In this document: one piece after another, positions 44,601 to 55,100 of the stretch
How positions within the stretch are numbered: position 1 is the first letter of the stretch
Layout: every line of letters begins with the position of its first letter
NCBI GenBank assembly: GCA_017440045.1
Contig: JAFSIA010000027.1
Span: forward strand, 42,152 to 106,151
From: Lachnospiraceae bacterium
GTDB taxonomy: Bacteria > Bacillota > Clostridia > Lachnospirales > Lachnospiraceae
Direction of reading: 5' to 3'
DNA length: 64,000 nt
Notes under the pieces: model-generated
Databases searched by the model: none
What the model was told of the DNA's origin: nothing
Seen by the model: the letters and a program-made list of their open reading frames with translations, nothing else
Position numbers and translations under genes: made by a program

Positions 44601-44667
44601 CTCAGGAGTAATTCCTTCAAGAAGTGCTGCGAAGAAGGACCCAGTGGTTGCACTCAGAACAGAATAA
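41656..44667 (+). CDS. ABC transporter with fused ATPase and FtsX/MacB-type permease
   Basis: The protein has 1003 residues. The N-terminal 225 residues are a LolD/MacB-type ATPase: Walker A GPSGCGKT (38-45), signature MSGGQMQR near 141, Walker B IILADEPTG. A charged linker leads to the first membrane helix near 270-292, a very large extracytoplasmic region (about 295-860), and three C-terminal helices (about 865-1000) of the FtsX/MacB class. Members act by mechanotransmission rather than classic transport (toxin extrusion, peptide resistance, lipoprotein handling). Residues about 419-465 of the external domain hold 14 methionines. The two-component pair immediately upstream suggests regulation by it. 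Confidence 0.9.
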   Translation: MLELKNVKKDYPAGDGVVNALKGIDLQFRTNEFVSILGPSGCGKTTLLNIIGGLDHYTSGDLIINGTSTKDYKDRDWDTYRNHSIGFVFQSYNLIPHQTVLQNVELALTLSGVSKSERRERAKAALEKVGLGDQLKKKPSQMSGGQMQRVAIARALVNNPDIILADEPTGALDTETSVQVMEILKEISKDKLIIMVTHNPDLAEQYSTRIIRMLDGEIKNDTRPLDEKECQEERAAEKALQAEKGKEKKPSMSLWTSFSLSLKNLISKKSRTMLTSFAGSIGIIGIALIFSVSQGLTTYIDMIQENTLSSYPLTIEKTHVDLGTLMETFMGLAENDNDHDKDAVYSKPVVQEILNALNNMETTENDLKSFKEFIEAERADENGKLNLHEAINGVQYTYDLNLLVYTENIDGDIIPSDAQALMQELLMEYMGMDMSAMTQMGAMGNSPMSSMMTSNQNMMKLWQEMLPGDNGKPISELLEKQYDLLYGTWPTEYNEVVIVVDENNEIDDMTLYALGLTSKETIDEIMSAAMNGSDVVADTRNWSYEEICDMEFKVILNSDCFTLDPTTGLYTDLRESDAGIKYLYDNGIDLKVSGVIRLNEDAEIGMLTGNIGYTSLLTEYVVEKAKDVDSIKAQLDNPEIDIFTNLPFAENTGNLSDEQKETEFRNYIGKLDMASKAQAYIAIKCVPSEDELNAMVEQAMTGMDRATIEATMIQALTQQMGMAQEQIQAYLTAMSDEELTAAYAMMVREQAKMQYAAKVMESLAGMTPDQLIAALDMELPNYTTEQCALYYDEVLEFSESSYEANLVQLGYVDLESPASINLYASTFENKDVIEDAIKEYNKGVDDISQIKYTDYVGLMMSSISSIINTITYVLIAFVAISLVVSSIMIGVITLISVQERTKEIGILRAMGASKRDVSSMFNAETVMIGFAAGALGVIVTYLLCIPINMVIHSATGIMALNAYLPIPVALILILISVLLTVFSGVIPSRSAAKKDPVVALRTE

Positions 44668-44673
44668 AAATTT

Positions 44674-44703
44674 ACACCCCGACCAAGTGTCGGGGTGTTG
44701 TTG
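44674..44703. terminator. Bidirectional terminator between ABC gene and galK
   Basis: ACACCCCGAC (44674-44683), loop CAAGT, GTCGGGGTGT (44689-44698), then TGTTG; an A-rich stretch lies on the other side. Confidence 0.85.
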
Positions 44704-44709
44704 TATAGA

Positions 44710-45873
44710 TTATAATAAAGATGGTCCGTTGCCGATTTCTACTACGTAAAATTCGCAAGGATAACCGATTTTTTCTAAGTAAGCTTTTCCTACATTCTCT
44801 TTAAATGAGTCGATGGCATCTGTTTTTACAATGCTGACAGCACAACCGCCAAAGCCGGCACCTGTCATACGTGCACCGATTACACCAGGCTGCTTAAGGC
44901 TCTCTGCCACAAGTGTGTCAAGCTCTATACCGGTTACTTCATAGTCATCGCGAAGAGAATCGTGAGATGCTATCATAAGCTTTCCTAACTCTTCCAGATT
45001 GCCGGCATTCAAGGCTTTGACAGCTTTGATTGTACGCTGGTTTTCGTAGACAGCGTGCTTAGCACGTTTTATTCTAATAGGACTCTTTATAGCATCTTTA
45101 TACTGTTCAAACTGTTCTTCTGTAAGCTCGCCTAAGCTTTTTATATCAACGACAGTTTGAAGCTCTGCTAATGCTTCCTCACATTCTGCACGTCTCTCAT
45201 TATATTTTGAATCACCTAATCCTCTTTTTTTACAAGTATTCATAATGACAATTTTTGAGTCCGAAAGATTTACAGGCGCATATTCATATGAAAGGTCTGC
45301 TGTATCAAGGAAGATAGCATTGTCATTCTTACCCATGGCAATAGCGAATTGGTCCATTATACCACAGTTTACACCGATGAATTTGTTTTCAGCATACTGA
45401 CCTATCAATGCGTTTTCTATCATATCATATGAGAAATTAAATATTTGTTTTAGGACAAAGCCTGTGAGCACTTCAATAGAAGCTGATGAGGAAAGGCCTG
45501 AACCATTAGGAATATTTCCAAAGTAAAGAATATCCATTCCGTTTGAAACGTTGTATCCCTTTTCTTGCAATGCCCAGATGACACCTTTTGGATAATTTGT
45601 CCAATCGTCTTCCTTCTTGTATGTAAGATTATCTATGGATGACTGGATTACACCAAGATTTTCAAAGTTCATTGAATAGAAACGGAGCGTGTGGTCTTCC
45701 CGTTTTCTTGCTACGGCATATGTTCCAATGGTGAGGGCGCATGGGAATACGTGACCGCCGTTGTAGTCTGTGTGCTCACCAATTAAATTCACACGGCCAG
45801 GGGCAAAATAAACTTCACAATTGGTTGCGTCACCAAATACATTGGCAAACTTTTCTAATAAAGAATTTTTCAT
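44710..45873 (-). CDS. galK: Galactokinase
   Basis: It phosphorylates alpha-D-galactose to galactose-1-phosphate (Leloir pathway), cytoplasmic. It has 387 residues of the GHMP kinase family: galactose-binding signature PGRVNLIGEHTDYNGG (25-40), ATP loop NIPNGSGLSSSASIE (about 120-135), catalytic aspartate in CGIMDQFAI (near 178) and C-terminal GARMTGAGFGGCAV. It is divergent from the GH42 beta-galactosidase gene across a 180-base promoter region, so the galactose released by that enzyme is its likely substrate. galT and galE are not in the window. Confidence 0.96.
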   Translation of the reverse strand: MKNSLLEKFANVFGDATNCEVYFAPGRVNLIGEHTDYNGGHVFPCALTIGTYAVARKREDHTLRFYSMNFENLGVIQSSIDNLTYKKEDDWTNYPKGVIWALQEKGYNVSNGMDILYFGNIPNGSGLSSSASIEVLTGFVLKQIFNFSYDMIENALIGQYAENKFIGVNCGIMDQFAIAMGKNDNAIFLDTADLSYEYAPVNLSDSKIVIMNTCKKRGLGDSKYNERRAECEEALAELQTVVDIKSLGELTEEQFEQYKDAIKSPIRIKRAKHAVYENQRTIKAVKALNAGNLEELGKLMIASHDSLRDDYEVTGIELDTLVAESLKQPGVIGARMTGAGFGGCAVSIVKTDAIDSFKENVGKAYLEKIGYPCEFYVVEIGNGPSLL

Positions 45874-45957
45874 TGCAAATACCTCTCTTTATATATTTTT
45901 ACAAGATAAATTTAATCTGTTTACATTATAGCAAAAGGTATATAGCTTGTGTATGGA

Positions 45958-46024
45958 AAAATGTTATATAAATTGTTATAAAATTGTGAAATGGGTGGAC
46001 TTATTTCCTAAAATGTTATATAAT
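45958..46024 (+). promoter_or_regulatory. GH42 promoter and 14-bp direct repeats in galK/GH42 intergenic region
   Basis: Promoter TGGACT (45996-46001), 17 bases, TATAAT (46019-46024). The 14-mer AAAATGTTATATAA occurs at 45958 and again at 46010, exactly 52 bases apart; the second overlaps the -10. Both may be binding sites of a shared regulator or only AT-rich promoter DNA. Confidence 0.55.
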
Positions 46025-46053
46025 GATTGCAATATGTAGAATCGGGTGACTAT

Positions 46054-48105
46054 ATGGAAAATATATTAAGAGGCGACAAGCTTATTCTTGGAACCTGTTA
46101 CTATCCGGAGCATTGGGATAAAGCCCTTTGGGAGGATGATTTAAAGAGAATGCTTGACAATGGCATTGAGGTTATAAGAATTGCTGAGTTTGCTTGGAGC
46201 AAAATAGAGCTCCACGAGGGACAATTTAATTTTGATTTTTTTGATGATTTTCTTAAAGTGGCAGAGAAGGTTGGTATGAAAGTTATCTTTTGTACACCAA
46301 CAGCCACACCGCCGGCGTGGCTTACAGAAAAGTATCCTGAGGTGTTAAATGCCGACAAGAATGGTGTTTTATACAGACATGGTGCAAGAAGACATTATAA
46401 TTATAATTCAAAGAAATATATAGAGCTTACAAAGATTATTGTTGAGAAGGTTGCAGAGCATTATGGCAAGCATCCAAGCATAATTGGATGGCAGCTTGAC
46501 AATGAGTTTAACTGTGAGCTGGGTGAGTTTTATTCTGAGAGTGATACTCTTAGATTTAGAGAGTTTCTTAAGGAAAAATACCAGACACTTGATAAGCTTA
46601 ATGAAGCATGGGGAACTATGTTTTGGAATCAGATTTATACAGCATGGGAGGAGATATATGTACCAAGACCTACAGCCTTTGGTAACAACAATCCTCATCA
46701 GCTTCTTGATTACAAGAGATTTATTTCTGATAGTGCATGCAGATATGCGAAGCTCCAGAGTGATATAGTTAAAAAATATATTAAGGATGGAGATTTTATT
46801 ACAACAAACAGCTTGTTTGGAAATCTTGATTGTTGCAGGATGAATGAGGAGAGCTTGGATTTCTTCACATATGATTCTTATCCAAACTTTGGATATTGTC
46901 TGGACACATATGAGGCTAACAAGTCGTCTTTAAACGACAGAAGCTGGAGCAGACATCTTGCTGAGACCAGAGCTATATCAAAAAGATTTGGAATTATGGA
47001 ACAGCAGTCAGGAACTACGGGTAACCACATTGGTATGGAAGGACCAACACCAAGACCAGGTCAGATTACTCTTTGGACTATGCAGAGTGTAGCCCATGGA
47101 GCTGATTATATAAGCTACTTCCGTTGGAGAACATGTACAATGGGTGCAGAGATGTACTGGCATGGCATTCTTGATTATTCGGGAAGGGACAACAGAAGAC
47201 TTAGAGAAGTAAATGATATACATAAAAAATTCGAGAAGCTTACACCGGTGGCAGGCAGCTCTTACAAGGCACAGATTGGTATAGTGAGAGAATACGACAA
47301 CATCTGGGACAGTGAGCTTGATGTATGGCATAGAAGAATACAGTGGGCTAGTGCAGATGCTTGGTTTAGAACCCTACAGCAAAATCACACACCTTTTGAT
47401 TATTGCTTCATTGATCATATGACAGTAGATGAGCTTACAAAGTATAAGTACCTTGTATATCCTCACGCAGTCATCTTAAAGAAGGAGACAGTAGAAAAGC
47501 TTGAGAAGTATGTAGAGCTTGGAGGAACGCTTCTCTTTGGATGTAGAGCAGGATATAAGGATGAGACTGGAAAATGTGTTATGCTTAAGCTTCCAGGCCT
47601 AATACAAAACTTGTGTAAGACGGATATTCCAGAGTATGGATATGTGTCGCCTGATGATGGTGAGGCATATGCCGACTGGGATGGCACAAAACTTCACGCA
47701 GCTATATTTAATGAACAGCTTGAGCCTTTAGATGGTGGAAAAGTAGAAGCTACTTATAAAGATACTTACTATGAGGGTACAGCAGCACTTGTATCAAATG
47801 AATATGGCAAGGGCAAGGTATATTACTTTGGTGGAGCATTTAGCGATGAAACTGTAAAAGTATTTATAGACAAGCTTGGCATAGCAAAGCCATTTAGTGA
47901 AGTCATAGAACTTCCTGCATGCTGCGAGTTGGCAGTGAGAGAAAAGGAAGGTAAGCAGTACATATTTGTACTTAATTACAGCAAAGAACCTGTGGAAATT
48001 GATGTGAAAAAGACATTGACAAATCTCTATAATGACCAGGTAGAATCGGGAAAGGTTATTCTTAAAGGTTATGAGACAAAGGTTTATATATATCAGAATA
48101 TGTAG
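46054..48105 (+). CDS. GH42 beta-galactosidase
   Basis: It hydrolyses terminal beta-D-galactosides, probably galacto-oligosaccharides from galactan side chains. It has 683 residues from ATG 46054; the upstream TTG at 46027 overlaps the expected transcription start and is rejected. No signal peptide, so it is intracellular. The TIM barrel carries the acid/base E151 (QLDNEFN) and nucleophile E316 (IMEQQSG), spaced as in the Thermus A4 enzyme (141 and 312). GH42 trimerisation and C-terminal beta domains follow. The N-terminal LILGTCYYPEHW is diagnostic. It is divergent from galK. Confidence 0.95.
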   Translation: MENILRGDKLILGTCYYPEHWDKALWEDDLKRMLDNGIEVIRIAEFAWSKIELHEGQFNFDFFDDFLKVAEKVGMKVIFCTPTATPPAWLTEKYPEVLNADKNGVLYRHGARRHYNYNSKKYIELTKIIVEKVAEHYGKHPSIIGWQLDNEFNCELGEFYSESDTLRFREFLKEKYQTLDKLNEAWGTMFWNQIYTAWEEIYVPRPTAFGNNNPHQLLDYKRFISDSACRYAKLQSDIVKKYIKDGDFITTNSLFGNLDCCRMNEESLDFFTYDSYPNFGYCLDTYEANKSSLNDRSWSRHLAETRAISKRFGIMEQQSGTTGNHIGMEGPTPRPGQITLWTMQSVAHGADYISYFRWRTCTMGAEMYWHGILDYSGRDNRRLREVNDIHKKFEKLTPVAGSSYKAQIGIVREYDNIWDSELDVWHRRIQWASADAWFRTLQQNHTPFDYCFIDHMTVDELTKYKYLVYPHAVILKKETVEKLEKYVELGGTLLFGCRAGYKDETGKCVMLKLPGLIQNLCKTDIPEYGYVSPDDGEAYADWDGTKLHAAIFNEQLEPLDGGKVEATYKDTYYEGTAALVSNEYGKGKVYYFGGAFSDETVKVFIDKLGIAKPFSEVIELPACCELAVREKEGKQYIFVLNYSKEPVEIDVKKTLTNLYNDQVESGKVILKGYETKVYIYQNM

Positions 48106-48143
48106 TTGTATTCTGAAATGAGTGAAGATGGAGGAAGACACTT

Positions 48144-50897
48144 ATGAAATTTGGAAAAGGCAAGAAGGAAAAGAAGGATAAGAAGGACCTTCAGGTTAAT
48201 GTTAATCCAGATGAGTTTATGGCTGATGCAGCTGTAGAAAATTCAGATGGAGAGGCTATGGCAAGCGACCAGCCTGAAGAGATATTTGCATTTATGGCTG
48301 AGGAGGTTGTAGAGGAAATTCCAGCGGAAGAGGAAACCGTAGAGGAGGTTCCAGCAGAGGAGCCGCCAGTAGAAGAAGTATCTACTGAGGAAACTTTTAC
48401 CGAGGAGGTTCCAGCAGAAGAGGCACCAGAAGAAGAAAATGCTATAGGAGAGGAAAATGTAGAGGAACTCTCGACAGATGAGGTGTCTGCAGAAGATACA
48501 TTAATTGATGAGCAGGTTTCTGAGGAAATATCAGATACAGCGGCAGAGGTTAGCAGTTGGTTTGAGGACCAGCCAGAGGAAACTGCTGTAGAAGGTGCTG
48601 AGGCTACAGAAGAAGAAATTACAGATGAGTCTAGTGTGGGGGATGAAGCATTGGAAGCATCTGGAGAGAAGCCAAAGAAACAAAAGAAAGAGAAAAAAGC
48701 AAAGGAACCAAAGCCTAAGAAGGATAAGAAGGCAAAGGAGCCTAAGGTTAAGAAAGAGAAAAAGGTTAAAGAGCCAAAGCCTGAGAAGGAAGGTAAGCAG
48801 CCTAAGAGAAGAGATAAGGTTTCCTTCTTCCAGAGTCTTCAGGTTAAGCTGTTGGCAGGATTTATGATTCCTGTTATCTGCGTAGTAACCCTTGGTGTAA
48901 TGTCATACAATCAGGCATCTACAGCTGTTGTAGAAAGCTATGAGGAGTCAGCATTTAATCTTACAAATACAATAGAAGATTATTTGACACTTGTTACTGA
49001 TACAGTTACAAACAGATACAAGGATTATATGGGTTATGAGGACCTTACAAAATACTTCAGAGGCATATATGATGAAGAAGGCGATGCGGCTACAGAAGAT
49101 AGAGTTAGAAAGCAGTATACAACAGAGCTTGCCAACGCAATTTCATCTGACAAGCTCATTGAGGATATTACATTTTTATCTGATGAACAGATTTCTCTTT
49201 CTTCAAATACTATAGAGGGTGTTAGTGTTCTTACAGATAGTGACGAAACAAATGATGTACCTACAACTGTATATGCAGCATTCCTTGAGACTGATATGGG
49301 TAAGGCAATGCTTAAGGATTCACACAGCTATTTGTGGTTTGGTAATAACTGTGATATAGATGATAAGCTTGGAGCGTCAAATGCATTCTATGCACTTCGT
49401 CTTGTAAGAAAATTTGATGGTGCCAACGCAGCTATGATTGTTGATGTTGATAAAGAGAAGGTTATTGAGTCTCTTGATGCGTTAAATGCAGGTGATGGTG
49501 GTTATGTTGCAGTAGTTACAGGAGATGGTTGTGAAATCTTCTCTACAGCTACAAGAAATGAGAAGGAGACTATCTTCTATGATAAGGACTTTTATAAGGA
49601 AGCTATAAAGTCAAAAGAAGAGACAGGAAAGTCTTATGTAACATTTAGAGACAAAAATTATTTATTTGTATATTCAAAGCTTGAGGATAAGGATCTTACA
49701 ATCTGTACACTTGTTGCTGAAGAATATATTATGAAGAATGTAACAGGAATTAGAACTCTTACAGTTGGACTCGTTCTCTTTGCTGCAGTAGTAGCTATCG
49801 CAGTAGGTGCATTACTTTCAAGAGGAATCAGTAAGGCAATCAATGCTATGATTAAGAGTCTTAAGAAGGTTGCCGGTGGTGACTTTACAGTACAGGTTAA
49901 CACAAAGAGAAGTGATGAGTTCATGCTTATGGCAGGAGCTATTACCGATACGGTAGAGCAGGTTAAGGGACTTATCTCTAATGTGCAGGAGGTTAACGGA
50001 GAACTTACTGATGCAGCTGAGAAGGTTTATGATTCATCAACATTGTTCATGGAGACAACACAGAACATCAATAAGTCTGTTGATGAGATTAAGACAGGTG
50101 CTTACAAGCTTGACGAGGATTCTGATAACTGTCTTGCTCAGATGGATACTCTTTCTGAGAAGATTGAAACAGTTACAGCAAATACAGAAGAGATCAGCAA
50201 GATGGCTGAGGCTACAAATGAAGCTATCGAGTCTGGTATAACATCTATGATAGGTGTGACAGAAGGTGCTAAGTCAACAACAAGAATTACAGGTGATGTA
50301 ATCACTGCTATTGAGGAGCTCCAGGATAAGTCTCGTTCAATCGGAACTATTGTCGGAGTTATCAATGAGATTGCAGAGCAGACAAACCTTCTTTCACTTA
50401 ATGCTTCTATTGAGGCGGCAAGAGCCGGTGAGGCAGGTAGAGGATTTGCAGTCGTTGCTACTGAAATTAGTAAGTTGGCTGACCAGTCACTTAGATCTGC
50501 GGATCAGATTAAGAAGATTATTGAAGAAATCGTAGGTAAGACAGGACACGTTGTAGAGATTGCTAAGGAAGCATTTGAAATTGTACAGGCTCAGGATAAG
50601 TCAGTAAGTACAACAACAGAGGCATTTGAGGAAATGAGAAGAAATATTACAACACTTCTTGCTTCGTTGGAGGAGATTTCTCAGAACGTAATCAATATGG
50701 AAAGTGCAAGAGCTATGACTCTTGAGTCAGTAGAAAATATTTCAGCAGTTTCAGCTGAGACAGCAGCTTGCTCATTGTCAGTTGGTGAGACAGTTGATTC
50801 TCAGAATGATGCAATTTACAGCTTGGATGCTGCGGCTAACACATTGTCAGCGAAGGCGGATCAGCTTACAGACCTGTTAGCACAGTTTACTGTATAA
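48144..50897 (+). CDS. Methyl-accepting chemotaxis protein with long charged N-terminal cytoplasmic extension
   Basis: The protein has 917 residues. Residues 1-228 precede the first membrane helix and are low complexity: an acidic part built on EEVPAEE-like units (about 50-165), then a strongly basic part of KKEKK/KEPK units (about 170-227). Membrane helix one is at about 232-258, an external Cache-like sensor at about 260-535, helix two near 540-560, HAMP, then the methylation and signalling domain with tip [20 protein letters not shown]. Chemoreceptors normally start only a few residues before helix one, so the 228-residue extension is unusual. SD GGAGGA lies upstream. Confidence 0.92.
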   Translation: MKFGKGKKEKKDKKDLQVNVNPDEFMADAAVENSDGEAMASDQPEEIFAFMAEEVVEEIPAEEETVEEVPAEEPPVEEVSTEETFTEEVPAEEAPEEENAIGEENVEELSTDEVSAEDTLIDEQVSEEISDTAAEVSSWFEDQPEETAVEGAEATEEEITDESSVGDEALEASGEKPKKQKKEKKAKEPKPKKDKKAKEPKVKKEKKVKEPKPEKEGKQPKRRDKVSFFQSLQVKLLAGFMIPVICVVTLGVMSYNQASTAVVESYEESAFNLTNTIEDYLTLVTDTVTNRYKDYMGYEDLTKYFRGIYDEEGDAATEDRVRKQYTTELANAISSDKLIEDITFLSDEQISLSSNTIEGVSVLTDSDETNDVPTTVYAAFLETDMGKAMLKDSHSYLWFGNNCDIDDKLGASNAFYALRLVRKFDGANAAMIVDVDKEKVIESLDALNAGDGGYVAVVTGDGCEIFSTATRNEKETIFYDKDFYKEAIKSKEETGKSYVTFRDKNYLFVYSKLEDKDLTICTLVAEEYIMKNVTGIRTLTVGLVLFAAVVAIAVGALLSRGISKAINAMIKSLKKVAGGDFTVQVNTKRSDEFMLMAGAITDTVEQVKGLISNVQEVNGELTDAAEKVYDSSTLFMETTQNINKSVDEIKTGAYKLDEDSDNCLAQMDTLSEKIETVTANTEEISKMAEATNEAIESGITSMIGVTEGAKSTTRITGDVITAIEELQDKSRSIGTIVGVINEIAEQTNLLSLNASIEAARAGEAGRGFAVVATEISKLADQSLRSADQIKKIIEEIVGKTGHVVEIAKEAFEIVQAQDKSVSTTTEAFEEMRRNITTLLASLEEISQNVINMESARAMTLESVENISAVSAETAACSLSVGETVDSQNDAIYSLDAAANTLSAKADQLTDLLAQFTV

Positions 50898-50928
50898 TGA
50901 AAATTTGTAACTTGGGGAGATAAGAACG

Positions 50929-51894
50929 ATGCAATTAATAGGGATTAATGAGATTGAAAATGTAAAAATAGGAAGCGCTGAGGATTTGCAGGCAGGTACA
51001 GGGTGTACCGTAATAATCTGCGAGAGAGGAGCGGTGACAGGTCTGGATGTCAGGGGCGGAGGCCCCGCATCCAGAGAGACCGAGCTTGTAAAACCTACGG
51101 CGGCTTCACAATTTATCAATGCGGTGCTTCTAAGTGGAGGCAGCGCATTTGGTTTGGATGCCGCTGGCGGTGTTATGGAGTACCTGGAGAAGAAGAATAT
51201 AGGATTTGATGTGGGTATAACAAAGGTTCCCCTTGTTTGTCAGTCGTGTATTTTTGATTTGGGTGTTGGTGATATGAAGGTCAGACCAGATAAGGCGATG
51301 GCTATAAAAGCCTGCGAGGATGCTGAAAAGAATAACCCTCAGATGGGAAATGTAGGTGCAGGAACAGGTGCTACCGTTGGAAAAATGGGTGGTATGAAGA
51401 CTGCGATGAAGGGCGGTCTAGGGGCTTATGCAGTACAGATAGGACCATTAAAGGTTGGAGCAATTGTAGCTGTAAATGCTTGTGGTGATATATATGATTA
51501 TGATACACATGAGATTATTGCAGGTATGCTTACTCCGGATATGAAGAACTTTGCCAATATGGAGCAGATGATTTACATGATGGCAGAACAAGCAGCGTCA
51601 AAGGCTATGCAAAATACAACAATAGGTGTAGTTATAACAAATGGTAAATTTGATAAGGCACAGATGAACAAGATTGCAACCATGGCTCACAATGGATATG
51701 CCAGAACAATTAATCCGGTGCATACAAGTATGGACGGAGATAGTATATATGCCATGTCGGTAGGTGATGTTCCGGCAGATATGGATATGGTTGGAACCTT
51801 AGCAGCTAATGTCATGGGTCACGCGGTATGTGATGCAGTAAAAAAAGCCAAAGATGCATACGGCCTTATAAGTTACGATACATTCCACAAATAA
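50929..51894 (+). CDS. P1-family peptidase (DmpA/beta-aminopeptidase type)
   Basis: An Ntn-hydrolase-like N-terminal aminopeptidase that would mature by self-cleavage. It has 321 residues. Typical features are the early GxGCTVIICERGAVTGLDVRGG-like stretch (residues about 24-46), SGGSAFGLDAAGGVM near 70-84, and MGNVGAGTGATVGKMGG near 145, where the cleaved Gly/nucleophile pair would lie; the exact nucleophile cannot be named by eye. No signal peptide. It follows the chemoreceptor by 31 bases but need not share its role. Confidence 0.85.
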   Translation: MQLIGINEIENVKIGSAEDLQAGTGCTVIICERGAVTGLDVRGGGPASRETELVKPTAASQFINAVLLSGGSAFGLDAAGGVMEYLEKKNIGFDVGITKVPLVCQSCIFDLGVGDMKVRPDKAMAIKACEDAEKNNPQMGNVGAGTGATVGKMGGMKTAMKGGLGAYAVQIGPLKVGAIVAVNACGDIYDYDTHEIIAGMLTPDMKNFANMEQMIYMMAEQAASKAMQNTTIGVVITNGKFDKAQMNKIATMAHNGYARTINPVHTSMDGDSIYAMSVGDVPADMDMVGTLAANVMGHAVCDAVKKAKDAYGLISYDTFHK

Positions 51895-51897
51895 TGC

Positions 51898-51926
51898 GTG
51901 ACAAATAAGTAAATATATGGTAATAT
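51898..51926 (+). promoter_or_regulatory. Possible promoter of the tRNA-Phe-like gene
   Basis: GTGACA (51898-51903), 17 bases, TAATAT (51921-51926), 14 bases before the tRNA-like sequence. Confidence 0.45.
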
Positions 51927-51940
51927 AAATGCCGTATAAA

Positions 51941-52013
51941 GCCTGGTTAGCTCAGTTGGTAGATCAGAGGACTGAAATTAATGGTGTCTCTGGTTCGAGT
52001 CCGGAACGAGTCA
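51941..52013 (+). pseudogene. Decayed tRNA-Phe-like gene (GAA)
   Basis: A 73-base stretch keeps exact tRNA layout: D-loop TAGCTCAGTTGGTAGA, anticodon loop CTGAAAT (anticodon GAA), variable loop GTGTC and T-arm TCTGGTTCGAGTCCGGA with all five pairs. The acceptor (GCCTGGT with ACGAGTC) pairs at only 5 of 7 positions, the D-stem at 3 of 4, and the anticodon stem (GAGGA with TAATG) at only 2 of 5. It is therefore probably a tRNA-Phe pseudogene, although a promoter-like sequence and a strong terminator still frame it. Confidence 0.7.
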
Positions 52014-52035
52014 TTTATTATAGTGTGATATTAAG

Positions 52036-52065
52036 GAAAAAGCTCCGGCCTGCCGGAGCTTTTTC
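52036..52065 (+). terminator. Rho-independent terminator after tRNA-like gene
   Basis: GAAAAAGCTCCGG (52036-52048), loop CCTG, CCGGAGCTTTTTC (52053-52065). With A-run and T-run on either side it may also work for the opposing strand. Bases 52066-52122 hold an SD (AAAGGAGG) followed by only ATGAAACCATAA, not a credible gene. Confidence 0.9.
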
Positions 52066-52122
52066 TAAAGAAAGGAGGTATGAAACCATAAAATGCAACC
52101 GTAGTTACATTGCAAATGTCAT

Positions 52123-55100
52123 TTAGTGATTAAATTCGTTAAATGCATACATAATTTCTATCTGTGATAATTCCTGATTATAAATTCTAAAGTCTGCAAT
52201 AGAGCCCTTGAAACTATCCTGATAAATATCGCCACCTAACATAACTCTAAGAGGTTGACCTATTAATGGTGCATTGATAAATTTACCGGCAGGAAGACCA
52301 TTTATATAGAGATTTGATGTCTGAGTTCTAAAATTGTATGAAGCTGCGATAAAGTTCCATACGCCTTTTCGTGGAGCTAATACACTTGAGGCATCAGTCC
52401 ATGCACCTGTACTATCAGTGAAATCTTTTATACGGAACATAGATTTTAAATCAAAGGCGTGAGGTATAATACTTGAGAAACCGTTCTCGAAGCTCGTATA
52501 CATAAGCGTAGACCACATCTGTTCCACATCTTCCTTAAACCACATAGTAATAGTGTAGTTCGAAACAGGATATATATCTGTAGGGAATTCTACGATGTTG
52601 CTTGCAAGTGAACCGCCATCGAAATGTAACGCAGACATATTGGCTGGACCCTTTGTAAATTGTACTCCATCACCGATAATCTTACCTTCAAACTGTTCTG
52701 AATCATCCATAAGGCTATTGTCAAATGCGAAGTGTATGTAGTCAATCGACTCGGTTAATCGGTTCTTTATGTACTCAATAAAGTCCTTCTCGCAAAGTGG
52801 TTTGCTATAATAGTAGCCTTGAACCATGTCACAACCAATTCTTCTAAGAAATTCATTTTGACTATTGTTTTCTACACCTTCACAAAGAACGGCTATGTTA
52901 AGCTTCTTTGCCATTTCAACGATGCTTGATAAGATAATCTGTTGCTTTTGATTAAGAGTATCTGTCATGAAAACTTTGTCAAGCTTTAAAGTATCAATTG
53001 GAAGACTGTTCAACTCGTTCAGAGATGAATGACCGGAACCGAAATCATCCATGGATATCTTAATGCCCATACTTCTAAACTTCTCCACAAGAGGAAGTAC
53101 GGTGCTCATATTCTCAATATAAATATTTTCAGTAAGCTCAAATTCTATAAGAGCAGCTGGGATTGGATATTCCTTAAACAAACTTTCTATGTAATCTATA
53201 ATACCATCTGATACCAGATGAACACGAGATACGTTCATAGATATAGGAACAACAGGTAAATTTTCATCAAGTCTTCCCTTTATATGTTGAAATACCTTCT
53301 TATATACAAAATAGTCAACTTCCACAATTAGACCATTTGATTCAAATAAAGGAATAAACTGGTCTGGGAAAATGAAAGAGCCATCTGGCTTGACCCAGCG
53401 AACTAAGGCCTCAGCACCGATAACCTTCTCCGAGCCACATTCGATTTTAGGTTGATAGTAAACCTTAAGTTCTTCAGTTTCAATCGCATGAGGAAGACTA
53501 GAAGAAAGCTCCATCTGCTGAACAAGGTTTGTAATCATATCAGATGTAAATAATATTGCATCTGAAGCCTCTGAAGCTTTGGCCTGCTTTCTTGCCATAT
53601 TGGCATTTGAGATAGCGATTTCTGCATCGAGACCTTTTGTGTCATGCGCAATAAAAATACCAGTATTAATAACCACATGCTGATTTAAGAACTTGTGCTG
53701 TAAGGCCTCTTCTACCTTATGGTTATGCTCAGAGATAAGTCTGGCAAAATCTTCAGGGTCTCTGGCGTTATTGTATGCAACAGCAGAGACAATATTATCA
53801 GAGTAAACACGACAAGCAGCTAGGGTTAGAGAGTTGCCAGTCTTAATTGTATCTGCGAAATATTCAAGTAAACTGTCACCTACACTATAGCCGTATTTAT
53901 CATTTATTAATTTAAAGAATCTGATATCTGAATAAACAATGGCTAGACCTCTGTTTGGGTCTGTGTTATTTGCGATATAATCCTTAACCACATTTATAAA
54001 GTAATCATATTTCATAAGGCCGGTTAAGGAATCAACAGCATTCATCTGCTCCATAAGATTTTCAGTACGCTTGAAGGCACGCATATTGAGTAAATATGAA
54101 GACAGAATACGACAAAACATTTTTAAGACAGAGATTTCTTTTTGAGTCCATTTTCTTGGTTTATCTATGGATATGAAATCAACACAACCTAAAAATGCGT
54201 TGTCACTATATATAGGAATCTGCAAAATGCTTTTTATGTCGAATAATTCTAATTCGTTGGCATTTTCGGGGAAAATAGGGCTGCTATTCTTAGTGTTAAT
54301 ATAATAACCATTTGTGTATTGCGTAAGAGTTTTAGCCCAGGCTTCCTCTGAAAAAGTCCATCTTGTCCCTATGCATCTTGTATGAGTGCCTGTGGCGCAT
54401 TCATAAATACACTCCATCTCTCGTGGATTTTCAGTAACCTCACGAATAGATATAACTGATATATCATAATGAGTTGCAATGGTTCTAAGAAGGAGATTTA
54501 TAGTAGAATCTACATCTCTTGAATCATCCATAAGCTTAAATGCTAAATCAGTAAGCTCATATCCGAAACTATCACTTTTGCTTATATTTGTATTATCGAA
54601 AGTAGTATATCCGACAGTAGCTCGCTCTGTGTTCAGTGCATTTAGAATGTCTTCATTCTTTGGATCAAAAAAACTGAAGCCATCCTTACCGTTCTTTTTT
54701 GTATGAAATAGTGCCTTGTCCGCGTTATCAAACAAAGTATTTAAATCATGACCATGCTCTGGAAAAAGTGCTATACCGATACTTGCAGATAATGTGAAAT
54801 GATTCTGCTCACCTACATATATAGCAGAGATACTAGAGCAGATCTGCTTAGCTATAGCACTCACCTGTTCAGGCTGAGAGTAATTTTTTAAAAATACGAC
54901 AAACTCATCGCCGCCAACACGACCAATAATGCCATTGGTTGAACAACATTTCGTCAAAGCTTTGGCAACATTTCTGATAACTTCATCGCCAAAAAGATGA
55001 CCCAGATGGTCATTTACAAGCTTGAAGTTATCAATATCAATAATAATGATAGCAGCCTTGCTATCAGAGTTCTCTTTTATGTAATTGTCAATATAAGAAT

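Noticed and set aside
52070-52122. Strong SD (AAAGGAGG) followed by ATG
   Set aside because: The frame stops after three codons and other ATGs nearby also stop at once; at most a gene remnant.
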